From JBEKUY01 sp049514555 (GTDB lineage Bacteria; Acidobacteriota; Terriglobia; Acidiferrales; UBA7541): a stretch of 64,000 nucleotides of DNA. Where the stretch lies: NCBI GenBank assembly GCA_049514555.1, contig JBEKUY010000006.1, positions 1 through 64,000 of the forward strand, given 5' to 3'. Made by a program: the position numbers and the translations under genes. Of this stretch, positions 51,078-60,114 are shown piece by piece. The notes under the pieces are model-generated. The model did no database searches. It was not told the origin of the DNA and worked only from the letters and a program-made list of their open reading frames with translations. Within the stretch, counting starts at the first letter, position 1; each line of letters starts with the position of its first letter.

Positions 51078-51350
51078 TCAGGGCTTGGCCGCTTCAGGCG
51101 CCGGGGCTGGAGGCGGGGTTGACGTCTTGCGGTAGATGATCTTCTTCGTTCCGCCCCCACACGTACCGACCACCTTACCATCCGTCACTTCCGCATCCTT
51201 CGCCACAATCTCCAAGGAATAGCCCTTTACGCCTTTTGCATCCAGCTTCTGTACGATTTCAGCCTTCAGCTCTTCACAGGGCTTTGGGCCTTGCGCGTGA
51301 GCGGACACCGCCGCGAACAAAAGAACGGGAACTACCGCCAACATTTTCAC
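51078..51350 (-). CDS. DUF1161-family periplasmic protein
   Basis: 90 residues. Signal peptide MKMLAVVPVLLFAAVSAHAQ, then the DUF1161 core PKPCEELKAEIVQKLDAKGV, KGYSLEIVAKDAEV and GKVVGTCGGGTKKIIYRK, with the two conserved Cys that could form a disulfide. The C-terminus is a Pro/Ala tail (TPPPAPAPEAAKP). Small secreted proteins of this family have no established function. It is monocistronic. Confidence 0.82.
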   Translation of the reverse strand: MKMLAVVPVLLFAAVSAHAQGPKPCEELKAEIVQKLDAKGVKGYSLEIVAKDAEVTDGKVVGTCGGGTKKIIYRKTSTPPPAPAPEAAKP

Positions 51351-51914
51351 TGTGCGATCTCCTTCGATGGGATGTGAGTGGGAATCTCCTTTTTGACTTC
51401 AAGAACGGTACCGAGTCTACACCCATCTCGCTCGTTCGCAATATTGCGAAATGGTGTTCATCTCGAGTGCCCCTAATCGGCATGCAATCCGTACCAGCCT
51501 TGCCGAACTCGAATCCCCCTCGATCGGGGACCAAGAGCCCCACACGTAAACCCGACGTGTTGGGCACCTGAATTCGTCTCCGCACTTTACGTCCGTGCCC
51601 CCGCCTGAAGCCCGTTACACAGGTGGATCGTCTCCCGGGGCGCCTTCATCCGCCCGCAATCGGCAGCCCCCATATGGAACTTCCAACTTCCCACGACGGG
51701 ACTTCTGGACCACTTCGCAGAACCACAGCCAAGATTCGTGCGAGTGCGCCTAACTGACAGAATAACTTCCGAGTGCGCCATCGCTCGGGAACAATCGCCG
51801 AAGTGTGGCGAATGGCCACGTCCCCAGTTTTCCGATTATACGTCCCGTGGCACGCTGGGTCCGGCTTCGCAAACCCACGTTCATGAAAAGACGTTGCGCG
51901 CGTAGAGAGTAGTC
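51351..51914. other. Intergenic region, nothing recognised
   Basis: 564 bases between two leftward genes. Readings on the minus strand (51274-51585, 51646-51918) have no ribosome-binding site and no recognisable domain. No RNA gene or repeat is seen. Confidence 0.4.
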
Positions 51915-52565
51915 TCAAAGCTCCCCGCGCCGCTCCAGTTGCTTATAAAAAGCCAGCGAATACACGACAGGAACAAGCGCGCCGACCATCAGAGCGACAA
52001 ACGCCTGCCAACCAGCCAGCCCCGCTGCCGTTAGCGCCAAGCCCGCCAGACCGCCTACGACGAACGTCTTCGCCGCGAAGCGATGTGTGGCATTCCAGAC
52101 TCGCTCGTTGGCCAGGGTCCACGGAGTCCTAACGCCGATGTAGAAATTTCGACGTATCTTCCCCATCAGGTTCCCCAGCAATGCAAATAGCAGGCACACT
52201 CCGCCAACAATCGCCCGGCCCACATTCAAGGGGTGGCCGACACCGGCCCAGAGAATCACAGCATAGAAATAAGCAAGCATGCTGACCAGCATCAGCATGA
52301 TCTGAAGATAGGTAGACCGAAAGCTGTCCACCTCGAAGTGTTTCGGCGAGAGCCAGGGCAAGAAATACATGAGCAGCATCATTCCAGCCATGAATCCGGG
52401 ACCGATCAGATACAGTGCCCACTTCGGACTGTAGCCGTTAGGCTGATTGTGCATGTCCCAATGCGTGGCAACCGAACTTGGGAGGTGGGGATACGCAACC
52501 ACGGTCGCCACCAATACCGCTGCGGTCAGCAACATTCCAACCAGGTAGTATTTGCCAGTCGTCAT
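51915..52565 (-). CDS. sdpI: SdpI-family immunity-like membrane protein (DUF1648 plus SdpI)
   Basis: 216 residues with six predicted TM helices. An N-terminal DUF1648 segment (VAYPHLPSSVATHWDMHNQP, NGYSPKW) is followed by the SdpI signature RRNFYIGVRTPWTLANERVWN, then ATHRFAAKTFVVGG. In Bacillus SdpI protects against the SdpC toxin and signals to SdpR; most bacterial homologues have no known toxin. No sdpABC genes are in the window. It overlaps its regulator gene by four bases. Confidence 0.9.
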   Translation of the reverse strand: MTTGKYYLVGMLLTAAVLVATVVAYPHLPSSVATHWDMHNQPNGYSPKWALYLIGPGFMAGMMLLMYFLPWLSPKHFEVDSFRSTYLQIMLMLVSMLAYFYAVILWAGVGHPLNVGRAIVGGVCLLFALLGNLMGKIRRNFYIGVRTPWTLANERVWNATHRFAAKTFVVGGLAGLALTAAGLAGWQAFVALMVGALVPVVYSLAFYKQLERRGEL

Positions 52566-52864
52566 TGTTTACCTCCGCTCTTCTTGCCGTCCCCAATCAG
52601 GTGCATGGCCCATGCCATAAGGTCCTGCACCACTGTGGTGTTCAACCCGTACCAAATTTGCTGCCCTTCGCGACGGCTGGTGATCAGGTCCGCGTCCTTC
52701 AACACCGAGAAGTGATGCGACATCGCAGGCTTGGTCATATCAAACTCTTCGGCAAGTGCCCCGGCCGTTATTTCACCGTGACGGAGTAGGGCCAGGATTT
52801 CTCGTCGAGTGGGGTCGGCCAGGGCCCGGAATGTTTTATTGCGGCTGACGGGATATTTAAGCAT
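52562..52864 (-). CDS. sdpR: SdpR-like ArsR-family repressor
   Basis: 100 residues from ATG 52864. Winged helix of the ArsR type: KTFRALADPTRREILALLRH, then GEITAGALAEEFDMTKPAMS, then HHFSVLKDADLITSRREGQQ. No metal-binding Cys motif is seen, consistent with the autorepressor class that pairs with SdpI. It is the first gene of the two-gene operon, and a palindrome immediately upstream is its likely operator. Confidence 0.9.
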   Translation of the reverse strand: MLKYPVSRNKTFRALADPTRREILALLRHGEITAGALAEEFDMTKPAMSHHFSVLKDADLITSRREGQQIWYGLNTTVVQDLMAWAMHLIGDGKKSGGKQ

Positions 52865-52872
52865 CGTTGTAA

Positions 52873-52888
52873 TTAAACATCCGTTTAA
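52873..52888 (-). promoter_or_regulatory. Putative SdpR operator
   Basis: Perfect inverted repeat TTAAAC-ATCC-GTTTAA, eight bases upstream of the sdpR start codon. Size, AT-rich half-sites and position suit an ArsR-family dimer blocking its own transcription. Confidence 0.6.
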
Positions 52889-53238
52889 GTATCGACGAAC
52901 TGCCATTGATTGTCAAGAACCAGATTGGAGAAGCACTGGATCGCGACCTACTCTGGTTAGTTACTGGACCACTGGCCAGAAACGGGGTTGTGGGAAGGTG
53001 AAGGCGGTGGAGGTCGAGAGAGAAACTCGATGCGGATGCCCTTGGCCACGCAGTCAGGATAAACGGCACCGCATCGAGGGGGAAGATCGCGCTGCGCGCG
53101 GCGAGGTAGGAATCGTCGGTGATTCCGCTGTGCTGGGAGAGGACCGAGACGGCACGGAATCTCCGCACGCGGCCGCAAAGGGCTACGGGCCGGATGCGGA
53201 GCAGTAAGGTAGAGGAGCATGTGCCGGCCAGCTTTTAT

Positions 53239-53258
53239 GTCGGAGCTAAAGCTCCGAC
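53239..53258. repeat. REP-like hairpin
   Basis: Perfect inverted repeat GTCGGAGCT-AA-AGCTCCGAC followed by CCCTACG. Such self-complementary TCGGAGCT elements are widely dispersed in intergenic DNA of many bacteria. There is no T-run, so it is not a classical terminator. Confidence 0.6.
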
Positions 53259-53685
53259 CCCTACGCGCACACCAGCGGCGGGTGCGCGAAGCAGCAGAAT
53301 TTACATGGTCCCAGTACCGGCAACTGTCTCCCAGGGAAGACCCACTAGCCATGTATGTCGCTGATTCTTAATGCTGTTCCTACGAGGGCGCCCGTGCGGC
53401 AGCTCTGGCGAGACGGTTGCCCTTAATGATTGTAAGTGCGGGTGGGGTCAACCTAGAATGGGCGGGGGGCTTCCGTGGGGGTCGACAAAGCAGTAATCTC
53501 CTCATCCGTTCTCAATTGGACAGACACACCTGCGCTTGAGCCGTATGAGTGTTCGCGGCGGTTTGACGCCAGCCCCGCCTGCATACCGAGGCGAGCCATG
53601 CGGAGCAACGCGGAGACGAGGGAATCGCCTGACGGCTTGAGGTCATCAAAGGGGAAACGCCAAACACTTCAGAAGAGGTGACTCG

Positions 53686-55947
53686 ATGCGGCGCGACCTA
53701 CGATTCATCCTGCCGCTGATTTGCAGCGTGGTTGTGGTTTCGGTGTTGTTTGCCGTCTATCAGGTGGAGACGGAGAGGCACAACCAAAAGAGGGACTTGG
53801 AGAGGCGCGCCGCGATCCTGGCAGAAAGCTTGCAGGAAACTGTTGAGCCACTCTTCGCCAAGGAAGAAGGGAAGAGTCTTACACGAATCGTCGATCGCTT
53901 CGGACATCGAGAGCATTTGGCCGGAATGGGCATTTATGATGTCGGCGGATCGCTGCTGGCCATCACCTCGGGTCTTCCCGCCGAGTTCCATACCCGGCCC
54001 GAACTCGCCGCACTCGCAGCCTCCCAGGATCAGGGCAAGGGGTCATTCGAACGCTTAGACGGCACGGCGTTCTACATCTACGCCTTACCGCTGCATCGCC
54101 ACGATGAGGTCGCCGGCACGCTGGTGCTTTTTCACGACGCTACATTTATCTACGCGCATGCCGCGCAGATGTGGCGCGAAACGCTGGCGAATGCCGCGGT
54201 CCAGACGCTGCTGATCGCGCTCATGGCTTTCCTGCTTCTGCGGTGGACGTTCACGGGACCGCTGAAGAAAACCGCGAACTGGATGAAAACGCTTCGCCTG
54301 GGCCATGCGGCGCCGCCTCCGAACCTGCCGGGCGGTGAAGTCTTCGATCAACTGACGCACGAAGTGACTCACCTGGCGCGAAACCTCGATGCGGCGCGAG
54401 CCGCCGCGCAGGAAGAGGCCCAGCTCCGCGAAAAGGGCGAATCGCTCTGGACCGCCGAACGGCTGCGGGTGAGCGTCCGCAGCAAATTGCAGAACAGCCC
54501 CGTGTTTGTCTTGTCAAATCGCGAGCCCTATATGCATGTGCGCTCGGAGAAATCCACGGAGATCGTGGTGCCCCCGAGCGGAGTGGTGACGGCGCTCGAG
54601 CCAGTGCTGGTGGCATGCGAAGGCACTTGGATCGCCCACGGCGCCGGAAACGCGGACCGTGAAGCGGTGGACGAACACGACCATCTGCGCGTGCCCCCCG
54701 ACACGCCACACTACACGCTTCGCCGGGTCTGGCTGAGCCGCGAAGAAGAGCAAGGATTCTACTTCGGCTTCGCCAACGAAGGGCTCTGGCCGCTTTGCCA
54801 CACGGCGCACACGCGGCCTATCTTCCGTCCCGAGGACTGGAAATGCTATCAGGAGGTGAATCTGCGCTTCGCGCAGGCCGTGCTGGAAGAAATGGCCACG
54901 ACGGAGTCGCCGGTCCTGCTCGCCCAGGACTATCATTTCGCGCTCTTGCCGCGTCTGGTGAAGGAAGCGCGGCCCGACGCGCGCGTGGCAATCTTCTGGC
55001 ACATTCCCTGGCCGAACCCGGAAGTCTTCGGGATCTGCCCGTGGCAGCGCGAACTGTTGGAAGGGCTTCTCGGCGCGGATCTGATCGGCTTCCATACGCA
55101 ATTCCACTGCAACAATTTCCTGGAGACGGTGGATCGCGCCATCGAAGCGCTGACCGAGTGGGACCGCTTCGCGGTGAACCGACAAGGCCACCTCACCTGG
55201 GTCCGGCCGTTCCCCATCAGCGTGGCATTCGCCGACACCACCCAAGAAGGGAAGAAGATGCCCCCCGCGGAAGAGGAGCGGGCGGGCTTGTTGAAAGAGC
55301 TTGGCGTGGAGGGCACCTTGCTCGGTGTGGGCGTCGATCGGGTGGACTATACGAAAGGGATCCTGGAGCGCTTCCGGGGAATCGAAAAGTTTCTCGAAAC
55401 TTGGCCGGGCTATCAACGTCATTTCACGTTCGTGCAGATCGGCGCTCCGAGCCGGACCGACATTCGCGCCTACCAGAATCTGCTCAGCGAGGTGGCCGCC
55501 GAAGCCAGACGGATCAACGCGAGGTTCGAGGCAGGCCGGTGGAAGCCGATCGTCTTCCTGGACAAGCAGCATAGCCACAAGGCCATCGACCGGCTGTATC
55601 GCGCCGCAGACGTCTGCATGGTCACGTCGCTGCACGACGGAATGAACCTGGTGGCCAAGGAGTTTGTCGCCGCCCGAGGCGACGAACGCGGCGTGCTGAT
55701 CCTGAGCAGCTTCACCGGCGCATCGCGCGAGTTGACGGATGCGCTGCGCGTCAATCCCTACGACGTCCGGCAGCTTGCGGAGGCCATTCGCACTAGCTTG
55801 GAGATGAGTCCGGAGGAGCAGACAACGAGGATGCAGCGCATGCGGCGGATCGTGCGCGAGCACAACGTCTATCGCTGGGCGGGGAATCTGCTGGCCGATC
55901 TCTGCGAAATCCGAGTCGAGAAGACCGAGCGCGTGGAGGCCTCTTAG
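53686..55947 (+). CDS. otsA: Trehalose-6-phosphate synthase with N-terminal membrane sensor-like region
   Basis: 753 residues. The GT20 domain covers about 275-745 and makes trehalose 6-phosphate from UDP-glucose and glucose 6-phosphate. Visible are FVLSNREPYM near its start, FWHIPWPNPEVFGICPWQRE (acceptor site), GVDRVDYTKGILERFRGIEK (the Arg/Lys pair binding the UDP phosphates) and SLHDGMNLVAKEF (catalytic Asp/Glu region). Before it lies an arrangement typical of sensor proteins: TM1 at about 7-25, a periplasmic segment to about 165, TM2 at about 166-188, then a HAMP-like linker and coiled coil. Ordinary OtsA has about 470 residues and is soluble. No trehalose-phosphatase gene is nearby. The start has a good ribosome-binding site. 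Confidence 0.88.
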   Translation: MRRDLRFILPLICSVVVVSVLFAVYQVETERHNQKRDLERRAAILAESLQETVEPLFAKEEGKSLTRIVDRFGHREHLAGMGIYDVGGSLLAITSGLPAEFHTRPELAALAASQDQGKGSFERLDGTAFYIYALPLHRHDEVAGTLVLFHDATFIYAHAAQMWRETLANAAVQTLLIALMAFLLLRWTFTGPLKKTANWMKTLRLGHAAPPPNLPGGEVFDQLTHEVTHLARNLDAARAAAQEEAQLREKGESLWTAERLRVSVRSKLQNSPVFVLSNREPYMHVRSEKSTEIVVPPSGVVTALEPVLVACEGTWIAHGAGNADREAVDEHDHLRVPPDTPHYTLRRVWLSREEEQGFYFGFANEGLWPLCHTAHTRPIFRPEDWKCYQEVNLRFAQAVLEEMATTESPVLLAQDYHFALLPRLVKEARPDARVAIFWHIPWPNPEVFGICPWQRELLEGLLGADLIGFHTQFHCNNFLETVDRAIEALTEWDRFAVNRQGHLTWVRPFPISVAFADTTQEGKKMPPAEEERAGLLKELGVEGTLLGVGVDRVDYTKGILERFRGIEKFLETWPGYQRHFTFVQIGAPSRTDIRAYQNLLSEVAAEARRINARFEAGRWKPIVFLDKQHSHKAIDRLYRAADVCMVTSLHDGMNLVAKEFVAARGDERGVLILSSFTGASRELTDALRVNPYDVRQLAEAIRTSLEMSPEEQTTRMQRMRRIVREHNVYRWAGNLLADLCEIRVEKTERVEAS

Positions 55948-55991
55948 TCCGGTTCGGGAATGCGCGCACCATTGAGTTGCCGGACAATCTT

Positions 55992-56645
55992 CTACGCCGT
56001 GACAATCCGGTTGCGAATCGCGTAGCGGACCAGATCGGAGACGGAATGGATGTTGAGCTTGCGCATGATGTTGGCTCGGTGCGTCTCCACCGTCTTGACG
56101 CCGATGAACAGCATGGCAGCCACTTCCTTGTTGCACTTGCCCTCGGCCAATAGTTGAGTGACTTGGCGTTCTCGGGCGGAGAGGGCCGGGAGTTCTTTGG
56201 CGTGCTGGTTCGGCAAGACGTGCTGCCGATAACCGTCGAGCACCATCTCGGCCACGGTCGTGGTGAAGTACGGCTTGTGCTGGCTCAAAGCCGCGACGGC
56301 GGCCACGAGGTCCTTCCCCACATCGGACTTCAGCACGTAACCCTTGGCGCCGGCCTGCAACACTTCGCGCATCAATTCTTCCGACTCATGCATGGTGAGA
56401 ATGAGGATTTCGGTCTGGGGAAACTCCTTCAGAATCAGGCGCGCCGCATCCAGGCCATTCAGTTCGGGCATGCTGATGTCTAGAACCACGACATCCGGCC
56501 TTAGCTTCTTGGCTTGTTCCTCAGCCTCACGGCCGTTCGCGGCTTCGGCGACGACTGTCCAGCCCGGCTGTGCCTCCAGCAGCGCCCGGGCGCCTCGCCG
56601 GACGACTTCGTGATCATCCGCCACCAGGATGCGCAACGGTTTCAT
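55992..56645 (-). CDS. NarL/LuxR-family response regulator
   Basis: 217 residues. Receiver: VADDHEVVRRG, phospho-acceptor Asp in VVVLDISMPEL, Thr in LILTMHESEE, Lys in YVLKSDVGKD. LuxR-type helix-turn-helix: LSARERQVTQLLAEGKCNKE, then VAAMLFIGVKTVETHRANIM. Its start overlaps the stop of the PAS kinase gene by four bases (56642-56645), so the pair is co-translated. It converges on the trehalose synthase gene, 44 bases away. Confidence 0.92.
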   Translation of the reverse strand: MKPLRILVADDHEVVRRGARALLEAQPGWTVVAEAANGREAEEQAKKLRPDVVVLDISMPELNGLDAARLILKEFPQTEILILTMHESEELMREVLQAGAKGYVLKSDVGKDLVAAVAALSQHKPYFTTTVAEMVLDGYRQHVLPNQHAKELPALSARERQVTQLLAEGKCNKEVAAMLFIGVKTVETHRANIMRKLNIHSVSDLVRYAIRNRIVTA

Positions 56646-58489
56646 CTTTCCTCCTGCCGGAGCGGCAGAGTCGCCATCACCTTTGTTCCCTTACCGCTGG
56701 AGACGACATGGAGTTGCCCTCCCAGCTGTCTCACGCGTTCCCGCATCCCCGGGATGCCTACCCCGAGCTGCGGACTCCGGCCGTTGACGTTCTCGAGCTT
56801 TTCCCGTGAAATCCCTCGCCCCCGGTCCGTCACGGTAATCGTCACCTGACCGGGCTTTCGCGCGAGGCGGAGGCGAGCCGTCCTGCTCTCCGAATGGCTG
56901 TGGATGTTCGTCAAGCTTTCCTGCGCGATACGGAAGAGCGTCAGCTCGATATCTCTGGGGAGCCGCCCCAGCCTCTTGGGCAGGTCCACGACGACCTGCA
57001 ATTTGCTGCGCTCCGCAAAACCCCTGGTGAAGGAGCGCAACGCCGGCCCTAGGCCGAGCTCATCGAGGAGCGGCGGATGGAGCAGATAAGAGAGAGTGCG
57101 CAGCTCGCGCGACAATCCTTTGATCATCGCCATGCTGTCTCGGAGCAGTTCGCGCGCCTTGGGGTGGGCCTCGGCCAGGAATTTCATGGCCAGCGCGAGA
57201 TTCATCGCCACGCAGGTCGCCGTCTGCGCCGAAGAGTCGTGGAGTTCACGAGCGAGGCGCCGCCGCTCCTCATCCTGGGCCCGGAGAATGCGTCCGGGCA
57301 GCTGGCGGGCGGCCCGCCCCGCTTCTCTTCGGTCGGTGATATCGACGACCGATCCCTCGATCAATTCGTCCGCACCGTTTGCGCCTTCGAGCAAAAGCGC
57401 GTTTTGCATAAGCCAGATCGTTTTGCCGTCTTTCCGCCGGCCGCGCACTTCGAAATTCGTGAGGCTGCGTTCATCGCGCAGCCGGGCGAGGAATGCCTTC
57501 CGGTCTCCGTTGGCCGGGTAAAGTTCCCGGGCTCCGTTGGCCAAGACCTCCGCCCGTGAGGCGAAACCGAAGATGCGCGCAAAGGCCTCGTTGCAATCGA
57601 GAATTCGCCCGCCCAGAGTGCTGCGGTACACGCCTGCGAGACTTCGCTGAAACAATAGACGGTAGCCTTCTTCGGAAGCACGCACGGCCTCCACTGCGCG
57701 CTGTTGTTCGGTTCTATCGCGCGCGATGACCGTGAAGGCGTGCTCGCTCTCACCCAGATACTCTCCGAACGAAACCTCCAGGCGAATCTCACGTCCGTCT
57801 TTGTGCAGACCGGCGAGTTTCACCGCTCTCCGGTGGTGTTGCTTCTCTTCCGTCTCCGGATAACGGCGGACGCCGGCCTTCTGAAGTTCCCGCCGGCCTT
57901 CCGGCATCAGCAGGGTGAAGTCCTGGCCCAGAATCTGCTCCCGCTGATAACCGAAGATGCGCTCCGCAGCGGAATTCGCGTAGAGAATCCGGCCATTGGC
58001 GCCGATCGTGAAGATCGCATCGGCGGCCGCTTCCACCGTGAGCCGGTAACGGGCCTCGCTCTGGCGGAGTGTTTCTTCGCCGCGCTTGCGGTTCGTGATG
58101 TCAACGACGGTTCCTTCGACCACTTCGGGTACGCCGACCTCCGCTTCCAGCAAAACCGCGTTCTGCAAGAGCCAAATCGCTTCGCCGTCCTTCCGCCGGG
58201 CGAGAGTTTCGAAATTCGTGAGGTTGTGTTGCCGGCGCAGATTGGCGATGAACGCCTTGCGGTCCTCGTTCGCGGGATGGAACTCCCAAGTCCGGCGAGC
58301 CAAGATCCCCGCCCGTGAGGCAAAGCCGAAGATGCGCGCAAAAGACTCGTTGCAGTCGAGAATCCGGCCGTCCAGAGTGCTGCGATAAACGCCGAGGAGG
58401 TGATGCTCAAACAACAGTCGGCGGCGCTCTTCGGAATCCGGCAGGACTGCGGGCCTCAAATCGATTTGGCGGGACACAGATCCCTTCAT
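56642..58489 (-). CDS. Soluble histidine kinase with three PAS domains (HisKA_3 type)
   Basis: 615 residues, no TM. PAS1 at about 25-140, PAS2 at about 145-265 (RYRLTVEAAADAIFTIGANG) and PAS3 at about 270-390. PAS1 and PAS3 are close copies (both contain GVYRST.GGRILDCNE-type and ARIFGFASRA sequences, then RRKDG..IWL.QNA.LLE), so one arose by internal duplication. HisKA_3 has His in RRRLARELHDSSAQTATCVA, and HATPase has FRIAQESLTNIHSHSES and DRGRGIS. Start 58489 follows AAGGA. It partners with the NarL regulator at 55992; the PAS ligand is unknown. Confidence 0.9.
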   Translation of the reverse strand: MKGSVSRQIDLRPAVLPDSEERRRLLFEHHLLGVYRSTLDGRILDCNESFARIFGFASRAGILARRTWEFHPANEDRKAFIANLRRQHNLTNFETLARRKDGEAIWLLQNAVLLEAEVGVPEVVEGTVVDITNRKRGEETLRQSEARYRLTVEAAADAIFTIGANGRILYANSAAERIFGYQREQILGQDFTLLMPEGRRELQKAGVRRYPETEEKQHHRRAVKLAGLHKDGREIRLEVSFGEYLGESEHAFTVIARDRTEQQRAVEAVRASEEGYRLLFQRSLAGVYRSTLGGRILDCNEAFARIFGFASRAEVLANGARELYPANGDRKAFLARLRDERSLTNFEVRGRRKDGKTIWLMQNALLLEGANGADELIEGSVVDITDRREAGRAARQLPGRILRAQDEERRRLARELHDSSAQTATCVAMNLALAMKFLAEAHPKARELLRDSMAMIKGLSRELRTLSYLLHPPLLDELGLGPALRSFTRGFAERSKLQVVVDLPKRLGRLPRDIELTLFRIAQESLTNIHSHSESRTARLRLARKPGQVTITVTDRGRGISREKLENVNGRSPQLGVGIPGMRERVRQLGGQLHVVSSGKGTKVMATLPLRQEER

Positions 58490-59095
58490 TCTGTTTATCC
58501 TTGGTTCTCGCGCCCTCTTCTCCGAAGAGAGAAAGGTCCGCTGGCGCGGCTATGGCGTCGTCTCGCACGAGTAACGGCCTGACGTGAGGACGCACCAGGT
58601 TTAGGCACGGGCTCGTGCGGCCGCGCTTGCGCGCGATACTCTCTTGGGCAAGTCCGCAGCCAAAGATGCCCGTCTATCGCACTGAGTTCACAGGACATGC
58701 GCGACTGAGGTCGATAGCGACTGATGCAGGCAGGGATTGTGTTCCGATGCGGAACGCCTCAAACTGAAGCGTACAGTATCATTAGTACCCCTCAATCTTG
58801 CTCCGGTTGTTTTCTCCGAGGATTCCAGTTTCTGCTGGATTGCCGTTTTCCCGATTTGGACGCACGCTCCAGGCCGAACTGGGAACGACCCATAACGGGA
58901 ATCCCAGGAGGTGACTTTAGCCTACGCAGGTGGGAAGGAGACCAACAGCCAGTTTGCCGACGGCCGGGGAAGGCATGGCGAACAATCCAAATCACAATGA
59001 CTATGGCTGTTGGTCTCCCCTCTTCCGCATCCGTACTCCCAAAGAAGAACGAGGCCGCAACGGCGAATCCACGCTGCGTGCAGAGTGAGGACATC
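58490..59095. other. Divergent intergenic region, nothing recognised
   Basis: 606 bases. The frame of the receiver-PilZ gene is open upstream to 58724, but that part has no family resemblance and its composition is unlike the gene proper. No clear promoter pair is seen. Confidence 0.4.
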
Positions 59096-59851
59096 ATGGA
59101 AATGGGACAGCTATCGCATTCAGATTCTTCGCCGGCGCCCGCCAAGCGCAGCGTCATGCTCGTGGGATGTAGACAACCCCTGTGCGATCTCTTGTGGCAA
59201 CGCCTCTCTGACGTTGCCGAAGTCGTGGAAGCCCATAACCCCCCGGATGCCCTCGCGCTCGCGCTCCAGTACCGGCCCGAGTGCATACTCCTGGACTCGG
59301 GGATGGCGCGTTTCGCGGCCTTCGAGCTTTGCCAGAGTCTCTCGCACCTCAGTCCCACTCGGTTGATTCCCATCTTCGTGCTCGGCAGCAGCGTCGCCCT
59401 GCGCTACAAGGATCTCTGGAGAGACTTGGGAGCGCGGGTGTATTTCGAGGAGCCGGTGGACTTGGCGGCGTTACGCGTGCGAGTCTGCGAGATACTCAGA
59501 CAAAGGGAGCCCGAGCGGCGTCTGGAGTCGCGCGTGGGAGTTGGAGTAATCCTGCAACTGAATGGAACGGATATCAGCGGCGCGCCTTTCGAGCGCTTGG
59601 TCCTCACCCAGGACGTCAGCCCCAGCGGATTCCTCTGTGAATGTCCCGTTTGTCTGCAAAAGGACGCGCTCGTCAGCGTGCTCCTCATCGGCGAATCCGT
59701 GGGTTACCTGGGCGGGGCGCGGGTCGTTCGTGTCGAGTGGCCCAACGGAATTAAGCAGCGCTACGCCTTCCAGTTCCTGGAAAAACCCCGCGGATGGCTG
59801 CCCAAGATCTGGCCGAACCGGCGTTTCGTGCCCAGTTGGGCGCGAGCCTAA
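59096..59851 (+). CDS. Degenerate receiver domain fused to a PilZ domain
   Basis: 251 residues from ATG 59096, with GAGG before it. The receiver-like domain covers about 18-135: the phospho-acceptor position keeps an Asp (CILLDSGM), but the acidic pair is replaced by GCRQP and the conserved Lys position reads EEPVD, so ordinary phosphorylation is unlikely. The C-terminal PilZ domain (about 140-235) has the c-di-GMP signature parts RRLESR and DVSPSG. It may link c-di-GMP to an output by protein contact. No diguanylate cyclase or motility gene is beside it. Confidence 0.8.
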   Translation: MEMGQLSHSDSSPAPAKRSVMLVGCRQPLCDLLWQRLSDVAEVVEAHNPPDALALALQYRPECILLDSGMARFAAFELCQSLSHLSPTRLIPIFVLGSSVALRYKDLWRDLGARVYFEEPVDLAALRVRVCEILRQREPERRLESRVGVGVILQLNGTDISGAPFERLVLTQDVSPSGFLCECPVCLQKDALVSVLLIGESVGYLGGARVVRVEWPNGIKQRYAFQFLEKPRGWLPKIWPNRRFVPSWARA

Positions 59852-59981
59852 GCTGCCTGCACCTCCAATCCGACAAGAAGAAATCTTTGGGCATGATGCA
59901 GGTGCGTCGAGGTGAGCCCGCTCAGGATGGACATCCGATGGAAGTCCGACTGAAATCCGACGAAAATCCGATGGAAAAACA

Positions 59982-60077
59982 CGTCAGGGGACGTGCGCGA
60001 CGAGGAGCAGGAAGCGGGTAGCCACACCCAAGACCGTGGCGACCGCGAGAGAGTAGGCCGCGGCGAGCCAGGTCAGC
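59982..60077 (-). pseudogene. feoB: Duplicated feoB 3'-end remnant
   Basis: 96 bases about 94 per cent identical to 62295-62390 (six mismatches), same orientation. Read leftward it gives KLTWLAAAYSLAVATVLGVA and TRFLLLVAHVP plus stop, the C-terminal helix of FeoB. Nothing of the rest of feoB is present. The beta-helix gene lies between this copy and the real feoB end. Confidence 0.88.
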
Positions 60078-60114
60078 TTGGGGCCGGCGACCGGTTCCCA
60101 TCCACCGCGCACCG

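Larger units (their letters stand above)
52865..53685. other. Intergenic region upstream of the Sdp operon and the trehalose synthase
   Basis: 821 bases. Apart from the operator at 52873 and a hairpin repeat at 53239 no gene or RNA is recognised. Several short open frames have no support from start site or family resemblance. AGAGGTGA precedes the synthase start at 53686. Confidence 0.4.

Noticed and set aside
54514..56136. 540-codon leftward open frame
   Set aside because: It is the antisense of the trehalose synthase; the plus strand carries the GT20 motifs.
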